From the NCBI GenBank assembly GCA_023445445.1, contig JAEXLD010000036.1, positions 42,534 to 106,533 on the forward strand: a DNA stretch of 64,000 bases, in the 5' to 3' direction. The DNA comes from Bacillota bacterium. Lineage in GTDB: Bacteria; Bacillota; Clostridia; Clostridiales; Clostridiaceae. How positions within the stretch are numbered: position 1 is the stretch's first letter; every line of letters begins with the position of its first letter. Below the pieces are notes generated by a model. That model was given only the letters and a program-made list of their open reading frames with translations, was not told the origin of the DNA and ran no database searches. Both the position numbers and the translations under genes were made by a program. Shown in pieces: positions 37,882 to 45,415 of this stretch.

Positions 37882-38733
37882 CTATTTTAATTTAAGGTAT
37901 TTATTAATTTTATCAGATAATATAGCAAATTCATCTATAGTTAAGGTTTCTCCCCTTCTCTTTGGTTCAATATCTGCTTCCTTAAAGGCTAATTCTAAAT
38001 TTTCTTTAGATAAACCTATATTTTTAACTCCATTCCAAAGAGTTTTTCTTCTCATATTAAATGAGCTCCTTATTATTTCAAAGAATAATTTTTCATTCTC
38101 CACTTTTACCTTAGGTTCTTCTAATCTATCTAATCTAATTACAATAGAGTCAACCTTAGGTCTAGGGATAAAGCATTGTGGTGGTACCCTTCTTACTATT
38201 CTAGTATTACAATAGTACTGAACCAATAAAGATAATGAACCGTAATCTTTATTACCTGGCTCTGCATTCATTCTTTCAGCAACTTCCTTTTGAATCATTA
38301 TAGTTAATGATTTAAAATTGTAATTTTCCTTTAGTAGCTTAACGATAATTGGAGTTGTTACATAGTATGGCAAATTAGCCACTAACTTTACACTTTTTTC
38401 TTCTCCTATAATTTCATTAAAGTCAACCTTTAAAGCATCTTTATGTATTAATGTAAATTTAGGATTATCTCCTATTTCTTGAGTTAATATAGGTATTAAA
38501 TCATTATCTAATTCTATTGCAACAACTCTTTTTGCTTTATTTAATAATTGAGCTGTTAAAGTACCAACTCCTGGTCCTATTTCTATAACTAAGTCATTTT
38601 CATCCACTTCTGCACCTGAAACTATATCTTTTGGCACCGAATCATCTACTAAGAAATTTTGACCTAAGCTCTTTGAAAACTTAAAGTTATACTTTTTAAC
38701 TAATTCAGCAGTTTTTACATCTTTAATTTCCAC
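37882..38733 (-). CDS. rsmA: 16S rRNA dimethyladenosine methyltransferase KsgA
   Basis: Dimethylates the two adjacent adenosines near the 3' end of 16S rRNA during 30S maturation. The 283-residue protein has the family start KKYNFKFSKSLGQNFLVD, the SAM motif VIEIGPGVGTLT (about 47-58), and the catalytic NLPYYVTTPI near 117-126. The GTG start at 38733 overlaps the rnmV stop (TAGTG), indicating coupling. The block tatD-yabE-rnmV-ksgA is conserved in Firmicutes. Confidence 0.95.
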   Translation of the reverse strand: MEIKDVKTAELVKKYNFKFSKSLGQNFLVDDSVPKDIVSGAEVDENDLVIEIGPGVGTLTAQLLNKAKRVVAIELDNDLIPILTQEIGDNPKFTLIHKDALKVDFNEIIGEEKSVKLVANLPYYVTTPIIVKLLKENYNFKSLTIMIQKEVAERMNAEPGNKDYGSLSLLVQYYCNTRIVRRVPPQCFIPRPKVDSIVIRLDRLEEPKVKVENEKLFFEIIRSSFNMRRKTLWNGVKNIGLSKENLELAFKEADIEPKRRGETLTIDEFAILSDKINKYLKLK

Positions 38734-39287
38734 TACTTTACCACTCCTAGACTTTTTTCTATTTTTTCTATTGCTGTAATAAATTCTTCTTTACTTATAG
38801 AATACTTATTTAATCTAATTAACATTTGATTGGCATTTCCATATCCAATTCCAAGTTCTTTTCCAAGCATTAGTCTTCTTCTCTTAGAATTAATATCTCC
38901 TGTTAATTTAAAATAAAACATATCTTCTGAAGTAAATATTTCTTCCACTATCTCTTCTGATGCCTTGGCTCTATTTAAGGCTTCAATTATTACTTCTGGA
39001 GACGCATTTTCAACTCCAATATCATCACCCTTAATTCCGTCTTCTTGTGCAATATAGGCATGTTTTATTCCCTTAACTCTTTTTGATATTATACTTCTAA
39101 TTTTTTCTCCCGCAAAATCTGGATCAGTTAATACTATTACACCTTTTCTTTTTTGAGCTTCCCTTATTCTATCTATGACTTTAGCATTAATTCCAAAGCC
39201 TCCTACAGCTATAACTTCTGCATCTACTGCTTGTTTAACTGCTGTAATATCATCTCTGCCCTCAACAACTATAACTTCCTTTATCAA
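38733..39287 (-). CDS. rnmV: Ribonuclease M5
   Basis: Toprim nuclease that trims precursor 5S rRNA. The start is best placed at TTG 39287 (MIKEVIVVEGRDDI), preceded by AAAGGAAG with 7-base spacing; the longer N-terminus lacks such a site and is not found in the family. The 184-residue protein has the Toprim motifs VVEGRDD (Glu) and VLTDPDFAGEKIR (DxD-like), and a C-terminal rRNA-binding region with KRRRLMLGKELGIGYGNA. It is translationally coupled to ksgA. Confidence 0.93.
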   Translation of the reverse strand: MIKEVIVVEGRDDITAVKQAVDAEVIAVGGFGINAKVIDRIREAQKRKGVIVLTDPDFAGEKIRSIISKRVKGIKHAYIAQEDGIKGDDIGVENASPEVIIEALNRAKASEEIVEEIFTSEDMFYFKLTGDINSKRRRLMLGKELGIGYGNANQMLIRLNKYSISKEEFITAIEKIEKSLGVVK

Positions 39288-39366
39288 AATATTAACTTCC
39301 TTTCTCAAATATACCTATCTAATAATTTATCCTTATATATCTATTATGTCAAATTATATTAAAAAT

Positions 39367-39395
39367 AAAAGGATGCTCTTTGAGAGCATCCTTTT
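39367..39395 (-). terminator. Terminator after yabE-like gene
   Basis: AAAAGGATGCTCT (39367-39379) and AGAGCATCCTTTT (39383-39395) pair perfectly with a TTG loop; T-rich on the minus-strand side. Confidence 0.88.
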
Positions 39396-39398
39396 ATT

Positions 39399-40451
39399 CT
39401 ACCATTCTCCTGGATAAGCTAAAATATAAACAGGAACATTATATTTTCTTCCCCAGTTGCTAATTGCTTCTTCATTAGAATTAACATATACGTCAACAAT
39501 ATTACCTTTTATAGCTCCGCCAGTGTCTGCTGCTATTGCTTTACCATATCCCTCTACATATACTAGTGATCCTAGTGGGATAACTCTTGGGTCTACTGCT
39601 ATAGTACTAATTCCATTTGGATCTCTTACAGGTACAGTTCCTGTTGCTGTAACCCCGCCACCACTATAAGCTGTAGATTCTACATATAAAACGCTCTTAT
39701 AATTTAATAGTTGCCCATCTCTACTTGCGAATGTTCTTCTTGTTCCTTGTGCAACGATTTTATTCACTGGTTCTGCTACTACTTTTGAGCTTTTAACAGT
39801 TTTTGAAAATTCCTTTCCGTTTTTATATATAACTTCGTAAAGAACTTCCTTTTCTCCTGCTGCTCCTTCTTGCTTAATTTCCTCAAGGCCAGTATCAAGA
39901 TTAGAGTCTTCTTCTACAACAACATCAAAACTTATAGCTTCTGATGCTAGCTGTTTTTTAATCTCAACTTTAACTAAATTGATTTTTAAATCAGGACTAA
40001 TCTTAGTATATAATGCAGGGCTTATTTCATCTACTCCCTGATTAAATTCAATGCCTTGTTCCTTAAGTTCTTCTTTTTCTACCTTTAGCATGTCTTCAAT
40101 AGTATCTTCTGCTGTGTCTATTTTAGCTTTTTTATCACCAACAGCTAACTCTACTGAAACAGCTCTTTTAATAGATATTGTATCTCCTTCAGATACATTA
40201 CCATTTAAAGCTGGTTGAACTTTATCCTTAGGATTAACTATAACCCCTTGTGTATCCAACACATCTTTAACAGTCCTCTTATATGTGACAAAGGTTTCTT
40301 CTTTGCCGTCTATTTTCATCGTTATAGTCTTTCTCATATTTATGAACGTCACTGATATAATTACTAATGTAAGTAAACAACCTATCAGTATTTTTGCCTT
40401 TGGACCGTTAGAAAAGTTATTTTTCAGGTATTTTTTAATATTTTCTACCAT
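39399..40451 (-). CDS. YabE-like G5/3D-domain cell wall protein
   Basis: A 350-residue secreted or anchored protein. An N-terminal hydrophobic segment (about 20-38) is followed by two DUF348 repeats (KIDGKEETFVTYKRTVKDVL and SVELAVGDKKAKIDTAEDTI), a G5 domain (about 155-230) and a C-terminal 3D domain with its three Asp residues in IAVDPRVIPLG, AIAADTGGAI and IVDVYV (about 298-335). 3D domains resemble lytic transglycosylases, so cell-wall remodelling or spore/resuscitation roles are expected. ATG at 40451 after GGGAGG. It lies in the conserved tatD-yabE-rnmV-ksgA order, with its own strong promoter. Confidence 0.9.
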   Translation of the reverse strand: MVENIKKYLKNNFSNGPKAKILIGCLLTLVIISVTFINMRKTITMKIDGKEETFVTYKRTVKDVLDTQGVIVNPKDKVQPALNGNVSEGDTISIKRAVSVELAVGDKKAKIDTAEDTIEDMLKVEKEELKEQGIEFNQGVDEISPALYTKISPDLKINLVKVEIKKQLASEAISFDVVVEEDSNLDTGLEEIKQEGAAGEKEVLYEVIYKNGKEFSKTVKSSKVVAEPVNKIVAQGTRRTFASRDGQLLNYKSVLYVESTAYSGGGVTATGTVPVRDPNGISTIAVDPRVIPLGSLVYVEGYGKAIAADTGGAIKGNIVDVYVNSNEEAISNWGRKYNVPVYILAYPGEW

Positions 40452-40486
40452 CTCTACTTCCTCCCTTTGGCAAGAGCGTCTTTTGA

Positions 40487-40515
40487 ATTATAATTGAATC
40501 CAGCGCTTTTGTCAA
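40487..40515 (-). promoter_or_regulatory. yabE-like gene promoter
   Basis: Minus strand TTGACA (40515-40510), 17-base spacer, TATAAT (40492-40487): a consensus sigma-A promoter. Confidence 0.8.
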
Positions 40516-40652
40516 ACTTGACCTCCTGCATAAAAAAACTGTACTTAAAAAATGCAACCCTGTGCATAGTTAAATATAAATTATAAAATAATAGCAATTT
40601 TACAGTTGTTTATCAAAAGTAGATTATAGTAACGATTTTTCTTTAGTTAAAA

Positions 40653-40673
40653 ACTATATTATAAAAATATAGT
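40653..40673 (-). terminator. Weak AT-rich terminator after tatD
   Basis: ACTATATT (40653-40660) and AATATAGT (40666-40673) pair; minus strand continues TTTTTAAC. Low stability. Confidence 0.4.
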
Positions 40674-40692
40674 AATATCTCTTAATTTTACT

Positions 40693-41478
40693 TTATAATT
40701 CTTTTACTATCAACCTCTTAAAATTCTCATTTACGGTTAAATTAACCTCTTTAGGGGTCAATCCCCTAATTTCAGCAATCTGTTCTATTATATAAGCTAT
40801 ATAATCTGATTTATTTCTTTTTCCTCTGTTTGGCGCAGGTGCTAGATAAGGTGCATCTGTTTCTACTAGCATTCTCTCCATAGGAATTTTACTTACTACA
40901 TCAACAACTTTCTTAGCATTTTTAAATGTAACAACTCCACCTATTCCTATGTAATAACCAAGTTTTATACATTCCATTGCAAATTCAACACTTCCTGAAA
41001 AACAATGAAGTATTCCTTTTACATTAGGGAATTCTTTAAGTATATCTAGTGTATCTCCATGAGCATCTCTATCATGAATTACAACAGGTAAGTTTAACTT
41101 CTCTGCCAATTTCATTTGTCTCCTAAAGACTTCCTTTTGAACTTCCTTAGAAGGGTTTTCTTCCCAGTAGTAGTCTAAGCCAATTTCTCCTATAGCAAGT
41201 ATCTTTTCATTTTTACTTATTAAGCTTATTATTTCATTTTCTACATCATCATTAAATTCATCAGCATTTTCTGGATGAATTCCTAGTGCTCCATAAATAA
41301 AATCATTTTCTATAGTTAAATTATATGTTTTATCTATACTTTCATAACTTGATGCGCAATTTAATATTAATGTAACTCCATTTGATTTAATTTCTCTTAA
41401 AAGATTTTCTCTATCTTCATCAAAGGAGTTATCGTCATAATGGGCATGTGTATCATATATTATGTACTTATTTTCCAT
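40693..41478 (-). CDS. tatD: TatD-family metal-dependent DNase
   Basis: A 261-residue TIM-barrel hydrolase. Metal ligands appear in DTHAHYDD (about 9-16), GEIGLDYYW (Glu), VVIHDRDAH, LHCFSGS and the final ETDAPYLAPAP motif. Family members are 3'-5' exonucleases or DNA-repair nucleases. ATG at 41478. It precedes yabE-like and the ribosomal RNA maturation genes, a conserved Firmicute order; in B. subtilis metS is immediately upstream, whereas here a Na/Pi transporter and a MetRS paralog intervene before metG. Confidence 0.92.
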   Translation of the reverse strand: MENKYIIYDTHAHYDDNSFDEDRENLLREIKSNGVTLILNCASSYESIDKTYNLTIENDFIYGALGIHPENADEFNDDVENEIISLISKNEKILAIGEIGLDYYWEENPSKEVQKEVFRRQMKLAEKLNLPVVIHDRDAHGDTLDILKEFPNVKGILHCFSGSVEFAMECIKLGYYIGIGGVVTFKNAKKVVDVVSKIPMERMLVETDAPYLAPAPNRGKRNKSDYIAYIIEQIAEIRGLTPKEVNLTVNENFKRLIVKEL

Positions 41479-41624
41479 TTTTTATACCTCCAATTATTTT
41501 ATTATATTTATCATTATAGTACAAAAGTTAAAATAATAAACATAAATCCATTAAAATACTATACAAAGAGAAATTTCTCTTATATAAATTTCTCTTATTA
41601 AGTTTATCTATTTTCATACTAAAG

Positions 41625-41647
41625 AAAAAACTCCTTACGGAGTTTTT
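41625..41647 (-). terminator. Terminator after Na/Pi cotransporter gene
   Basis: AAAAACTCC-TTAC-GGAGTTTTT (41626-41647). The minus strand ends in a T tract. The same AAACTCC/GGAGTTT stem appears at 2321 and 45353. Confidence 0.8.
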
Positions 41648-41684
41648 AAAGTTAAATTTATTATAAATATTCTAACAATAATGA

Positions 41685-43286
41685 TTATTTCCTTCCAGAA
41701 TGTCCAATATTATTAGCATGGTCACCTATTCTTTCTAAATTACTTATTAAATCTAAAAATACAACACTAGAGGCTGCTGTACAGCTCTTATCATGTAATC
41801 TTTTTATATTATTTTCTCTAAGTTTCTTTTCAAGTTCATCTATTTCTTCTTCAACAATTTCCAGTTCTTTCGGTGCACTTAGATTTCTATTATTATAGCT
41901 ATCTATTGAAATTTCTATGGCCTTAATAGTCTTATCAAATATTAACTTAAGCTCCTCTTTAGCTGTTTCACCAAGGTGAATACCCTTGCTCATCTTCTCA
42001 ATAGCTAAATCTGCAATATTTTCTGCATGATCACCTATTCTTTCAATATCATTTATAACATGGTATGTTGAACTGAACAATTTAATATCTTCTTCTGGCA
42101 AATCTAATTGAGATAACTCTACTAAGTAATCTGTTATATCCTTCTCTAAAGCATTAATAATCTTTTCATTTTTATATACCTTTTCTGCGGCTTCCTCACT
42201 ATTTTCAGTGAATGCAGTCATTGATAAAATTACATTTTTCTTAGCTTTTTCAGCCATTCTTAAAGTTTCCTTATATACTTGTCCATTTGCTACTACTGGA
42301 GTTTCTAAAAGCTTTTTATCTAAATATATAGCGCCTTCTTTTTCTATTTCTCCATCACCTGGAAGTATCAAATTAACTAATCTAACTAAATAGCCAGAAA
42401 GAGGTAATAAAATAACTGTTACTGTTATGTTAAATATTGTATGAGCATTAGCTACTTGTCTTGCCACACTGGCATCAGTTCCTTGTATAAAATTTATAAA
42501 AGGATTTATGAATGGTAAGAAAATTATAGCTCCTATAGTATTAAAGAATAAGTGAACTAATGCTGCCTTTTTAGCAGTTCTGCTAGCTCCTAAAGAAGCA
42601 AGTATTGCAGTAATACAAGTTCCGATATTACAACCTAATATTACAGGTAATGCTAGATGCATGTCTATAGATCCTGTAGTGGCTAACGCTACTAATATAC
42701 CTGTAGTGGCTGAGGAACTTTGTACAATTGCTGTCATACCAAGTCCTGCAAGTAATCCCAATATTTTATTATCTGCAACTACTATTACGAATTCACTAAA
42801 CCAAGCTGCTTCAGAAATAGGTTTCATTGCAGTTGACATTGCTCCCATTCCTAAGAAAAGTATACCAAAACCTAAAGCAATACTTGCTAAATCTCTAACT
42901 CTCTTCTTTTTTGATATAAGTAATATTATAGCTCCTACCCCAACAAATATTGGCGCAATTGCATCCAAATTAAAGGATACCATTTGTGCTGTTATTGTAG
43001 TTCCAATATTGGCTCCCATTATTACCCCAGTTGCTTGGGCTAATGTCATTAAACCAGCACTTACAAAACTAACTACCATAACTGTAGTAGCACTAGAACT
43101 TTGAATTATTGCTGTAACTGCTGCTCCAACTAAAACTCCTATGTATTTATTGCTGGTTATTTTTTCTAATATAGATTTTAGTCTTTCCCCTGCTGCATTT
43201 TCTAATCCATCTCCCATCAGCTTCATTCCATATAGGAACATACCTAATCCGCCAATAAGACCTGTAATAATAGAAAAACTATTCAT
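41685..43286 (-). CDS. Na/phosphate cotransporter (NptA-type) with PhoU domain
   Basis: A 533-residue protein. The N-terminal 310 residues form two inverted repeats of the Na/Pi family, each with the QSSSATT motif (IIQSSSATTVMVVSF and IVQSSSATTGILVAL). The C-terminal 190 residues are a PhoU-like helical domain (ERIGDHAENIADL and ERIGDHANNIGHSG). It imports phosphate with sodium. The upstream region carries TTAACA repeats with Pho-box spacing, suggesting PhoP control. ATG at 43286. A terminator follows at 41625-41647. Confidence 0.9.
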   Translation of the reverse strand: MNSFSIITGLIGGLGMFLYGMKLMGDGLENAAGERLKSILEKITSNKYIGVLVGAAVTAIIQSSSATTVMVVSFVSAGLMTLAQATGVIMGANIGTTITAQMVSFNLDAIAPIFVGVGAIILLISKKKRVRDLASIALGFGILFLGMGAMSTAMKPISEAAWFSEFVIVVADNKILGLLAGLGMTAIVQSSSATTGILVALATTGSIDMHLALPVILGCNIGTCITAILASLGASRTAKKAALVHLFFNTIGAIIFLPFINPFINFIQGTDASVARQVANAHTIFNITVTVILLPLSGYLVRLVNLILPGDGEIEKEGAIYLDKKLLETPVVANGQVYKETLRMAEKAKKNVILSMTAFTENSEEAAEKVYKNEKIINALEKDITDYLVELSQLDLPEEDIKLFSSTYHVINDIERIGDHAENIADLAIEKMSKGIHLGETAKEELKLIFDKTIKAIEISIDSYNNRNLSAPKELEIVEEEIDELEKKLRENNIKRLHDKSCTAASSVVFLDLISNLERIGDHANNIGHSGRK

Positions 43287-43329
43287 TAATATTCTCCTTG
43301 CTAATTAATACTTTTTTATTAACTTTATA

Positions 43330-43409
43330 TTAACATTTTGTTAACAAATTTAATATACAACTATTGTTTTAAAATGTAAATATTAATTCTATGTTAAATT
43401 TTCTTAACA
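43330..43409. promoter_or_regulatory. Possible PhoP boxes upstream of Na/Pi cotransporter
   Basis: TTAACA-TTTTG-TTAACA (43330-43346) has the 5-base spacing of Firmicute Pho boxes. ATGTTAA-N6-TTAACAT (43391-43410) is nearby. PhoP regulation of a phosphate importer is expected, but the regulator is not in the window. Confidence 0.45.
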
Positions 43410-43474
43410 TACTTTTTATTCATATTTTTTTTATTTTTTTGTCACAATACTGTCATAATAATGATATATCATAG

Positions 43475-43578
43475 TACTTGTAAAGTAGTTAAAGCATTAT
43501 TATTTACCCCTAAAACCATCTAATGGTCCCTAGATTAAATTATTCCCCAAAATTATTTAATCTAGGGTTTCATTTTTT
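43475..43578 (+). ncRNA. Candidate small RNA with C-rich loops
   Basis: No plus-strand protein gene lies here, yet a strong plus-strand terminator ends at 43578. The predicted RNA contains CCCCTAAAACCA (43507-43518), a small ACCAT-CTA-ATGGT hairpin (43515-43527) and the terminator stem whose loop reads TATTCCCCAAAATT. A promoter-like TTGTCA (43439-43444) is followed by a weak -10. The C-rich stretches resemble those near 62667-62711. Alternatively the stem serves the minus-strand MetRS paralog. Confidence 0.3.
43528..43578 (+). terminator. Plus-strand terminator with C-rich loop
   Basis: CCCTAGATTAAAT (43528-43540) and ATTTAATCTAGGG (43555-43567) are perfect 13-base arms; TTTCATTTTTT follows on the plus strand. 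The minus side has no T tract next to the stem. Confidence 0.75.
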
Positions 43579-43579
43579 A

Positions 43580-45169
43580 CTAGTATTTTTCTTCTTTTAA
43601 TCTATTTAGCTCTTCTGTAGCTTTCCTTTTTTCTATCTTACTAAATAAATTCTCTATACTATTAATTTTTCCTTCTTTCTTCTCTATATAACTCCATATA
43701 GGTTCATCTAAATTTAAAGAAAGTCTAATCTTTTCGCAAGTTCTAGGCATAAATGGGTCTAGTAAATTTGATAGATTTATTATAAATTGTAATGCCTCAT
43801 AAAGATTCATATCTCCAGTTTCATATGCTTTACCAACTTTCTTAACTGATGATATAAGCTCTAAAAGAGAAGCCTTAAACTTACCTTCTTCAATATAATC
43901 TCCAATATCAAAATATAAATTAAGAATTTCATCTTTAAACTTTTTAGACATAATTCCCTTTGGAATAGTGAATTTATGCTTATTTTCAATATCACTTAAA
44001 ACCTTACTAATAAGAGCTCCAATATTATTCACTAAATCTCTGTTTACAACATTAATAAAATCTCTCCAAGTAAAATCAGTATCCTTTATCTCTGGAGAAT
44101 TCATTGCTAAATAATATCTAAATTCATCTGCATCATAATTATCCACAATATAATCCACCCATATTGCCCAATTCTTAACTGATGAAAAATTCTTTCCTTC
44201 TAATTTCAAATACTCACTAGATATAACTCTTAAATTAGGATTTTTTACACCAAGACCAGCTAAAATAGCTGGAAATATTACTGTGTGGAAGGGAATATTG
44301 TCTTTTCCATGAATAAAGTAAACTCTAGAATCTTCACCTTCCCAGTATTCTCTCCACTCTTCATCTCTACCTTCTAGTGCCTTCATACTTGCTGTCAAAT
44401 ATCCCATAACCGCTTCTATCCATACGAATATCTTTTTATCTTCATATCCTGATATTGGAACATCTACTCCCCAGTTAAAATCTCTTGTTACAGCCTTATC
44501 TCTTAAACCTTCATCTAAATATCTATTTACTATTTTTTGTGCATTTTCTCTCCATCCCTTTTGCCTAATTAAAAGTCTTCTAACATCATTTTCAAAGTTT
44601 GATAAAGCGAAAAATAAATGATTTGTTGTTCTCTCAATAGTTTCCCTACCACAAAGCTTACACCTTTTATCTAATAGTTCTTCACTTTCTACTATTTCAG
44701 AACAATTTTCACATTGCTCTTCAGATACTATCTCCCCACAGTGAGGGCATTTCCCTTCTACATATCTATCAGATAAAAACTCATTACAATTTTCACAATA
44801 AGTTTGTTCAATTTCTTTTTCATATATATAACCTTTATTATATAAATCAATAATAAATTCTTTAACCTTCTCCTGATGATATTCTGAATGTGTTTTTTCA
44901 AATACATCAAAGGAAAAACCAAGGCTTTTAAAGCATCTTTTAAATTCTTCGTGATATTTAATAGTAGCCTCCAAAGGAGTAATTCCCTCTTCCTTAGCCT
45001 TCATAGTTACAGGAGTACCATGACAGTCTGTCCCTGATATAAATATAACTTCATCTCCCATAAGCCTATGGTATCTTGCAATAATATCCCCCGGCAATAA
45101 TACTGCTATTCTTCCTAAATGCAAAGGCCCATTAGCATAAGGCCATGCATTTCCAACTATTATATTCAT
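43580..45169 (-). CDS. MetRS paralog with degenerate HIGH and KMSKS motifs
   Basis: A 529-residue class I synthetase-like protein related to methionyl-tRNA synthetase. The Rossmann core, four-Cys-pair zinc knuckle (C125/C128, C141/C144, C153/C156, C170/C173) and WIEAVMGY are intact. But the HIGH motif reads HLGR (residues 17-20) and the KMSKS loop reads NFSSV (327-331), losing both lysines. There is no C-terminal tRNA-binding EMAP-like domain. Genuine metG lies just upstream with a T-box. This could be an enzyme with altered chemistry, a Met-adenylate or antibiotic-decoy protein, or a regulator. It is full length with a normal start, so it is not an obvious pseudogene. Confidence 0.8.
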   Translation of the reverse strand: MNIIVGNAWPYANGPLHLGRIAVLLPGDIIARYHRLMGDEVIFISGTDCHGTPVTMKAKEEGITPLEATIKYHEEFKRCFKSLGFSFDVFEKTHSEYHQEKVKEFIIDLYNKGYIYEKEIEQTYCENCNEFLSDRYVEGKCPHCGEIVSEEQCENCSEIVESEELLDKRCKLCGRETIERTTNHLFFALSNFENDVRRLLIRQKGWRENAQKIVNRYLDEGLRDKAVTRDFNWGVDVPISGYEDKKIFVWIEAVMGYLTASMKALEGRDEEWREYWEGEDSRVYFIHGKDNIPFHTVIFPAILAGLGVKNPNLRVISSEYLKLEGKNFSSVKNWAIWVDYIVDNYDADEFRYYLAMNSPEIKDTDFTWRDFINVVNRDLVNNIGALISKVLSDIENKHKFTIPKGIMSKKFKDEILNLYFDIGDYIEEGKFKASLLELISSVKKVGKAYETGDMNLYEALQFIINLSNLLDPFMPRTCEKIRLSLNLDEPIWSYIEKKEGKINSIENLFSKIEKRKATEELNRLKEEKY

Positions 45170-45188
45170 AAAAAACCCCCTTCTTTGA

Positions 45189-45412
45189 ATTAAGAATGTA
45201 GAATGTAAAATGTAGAATATAGGAGAAAACTCAGCTTTGGCTGAGTTTTAATGTATAGAATTTGGAGCTGTTTTAAAACAGCTCCAAATAAAATATATTG
45301 TTTGGTATAAATAAAGAAATTAATGAATTAACTTCAAGTAATTAAACTTTATAAACTCCTAAAGGAGTTTATTCATTAATTCTACATTCTACACTCTTCA
45401 TTTTACATTTTT
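45189..45412. repeat. Inverted-repeat element between metG and MetRS paralog
   Basis: Left arm (45189-45222) is made of AAGAATGTAGAATG and AAAATGTAGAAT units; the right arm (45376-45412) carries the inverted form (AATTCTACATTCTACA, TTTTACATTTTTT). Inside are three hairpins: AAAACTCAGC/GCTGAGTTTT (45226-45249), a 28-base perfect palindrome with the GGAGCTG core (45261-45288) and AAACTCC/GGAGTTT (45353-45370). It fills the gap exactly between two genes and has no coding capacity, so it resembles a miniature inverted-repeat element. Confidence 0.6.
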
Positions 45413-45415
45413 TAA

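Noticed and set aside
43580..45169. MetRS paralog as a pseudogene
   Set aside because: The frame is intact with start, ribosome binding site and all zinc Cys residues; altered motifs alone do not show decay.
45189..45412. Insertion sequence between metG and its paralog
   Set aside because: It has inverted arms but no transposase or coding frame, so it is at most a miniature element.
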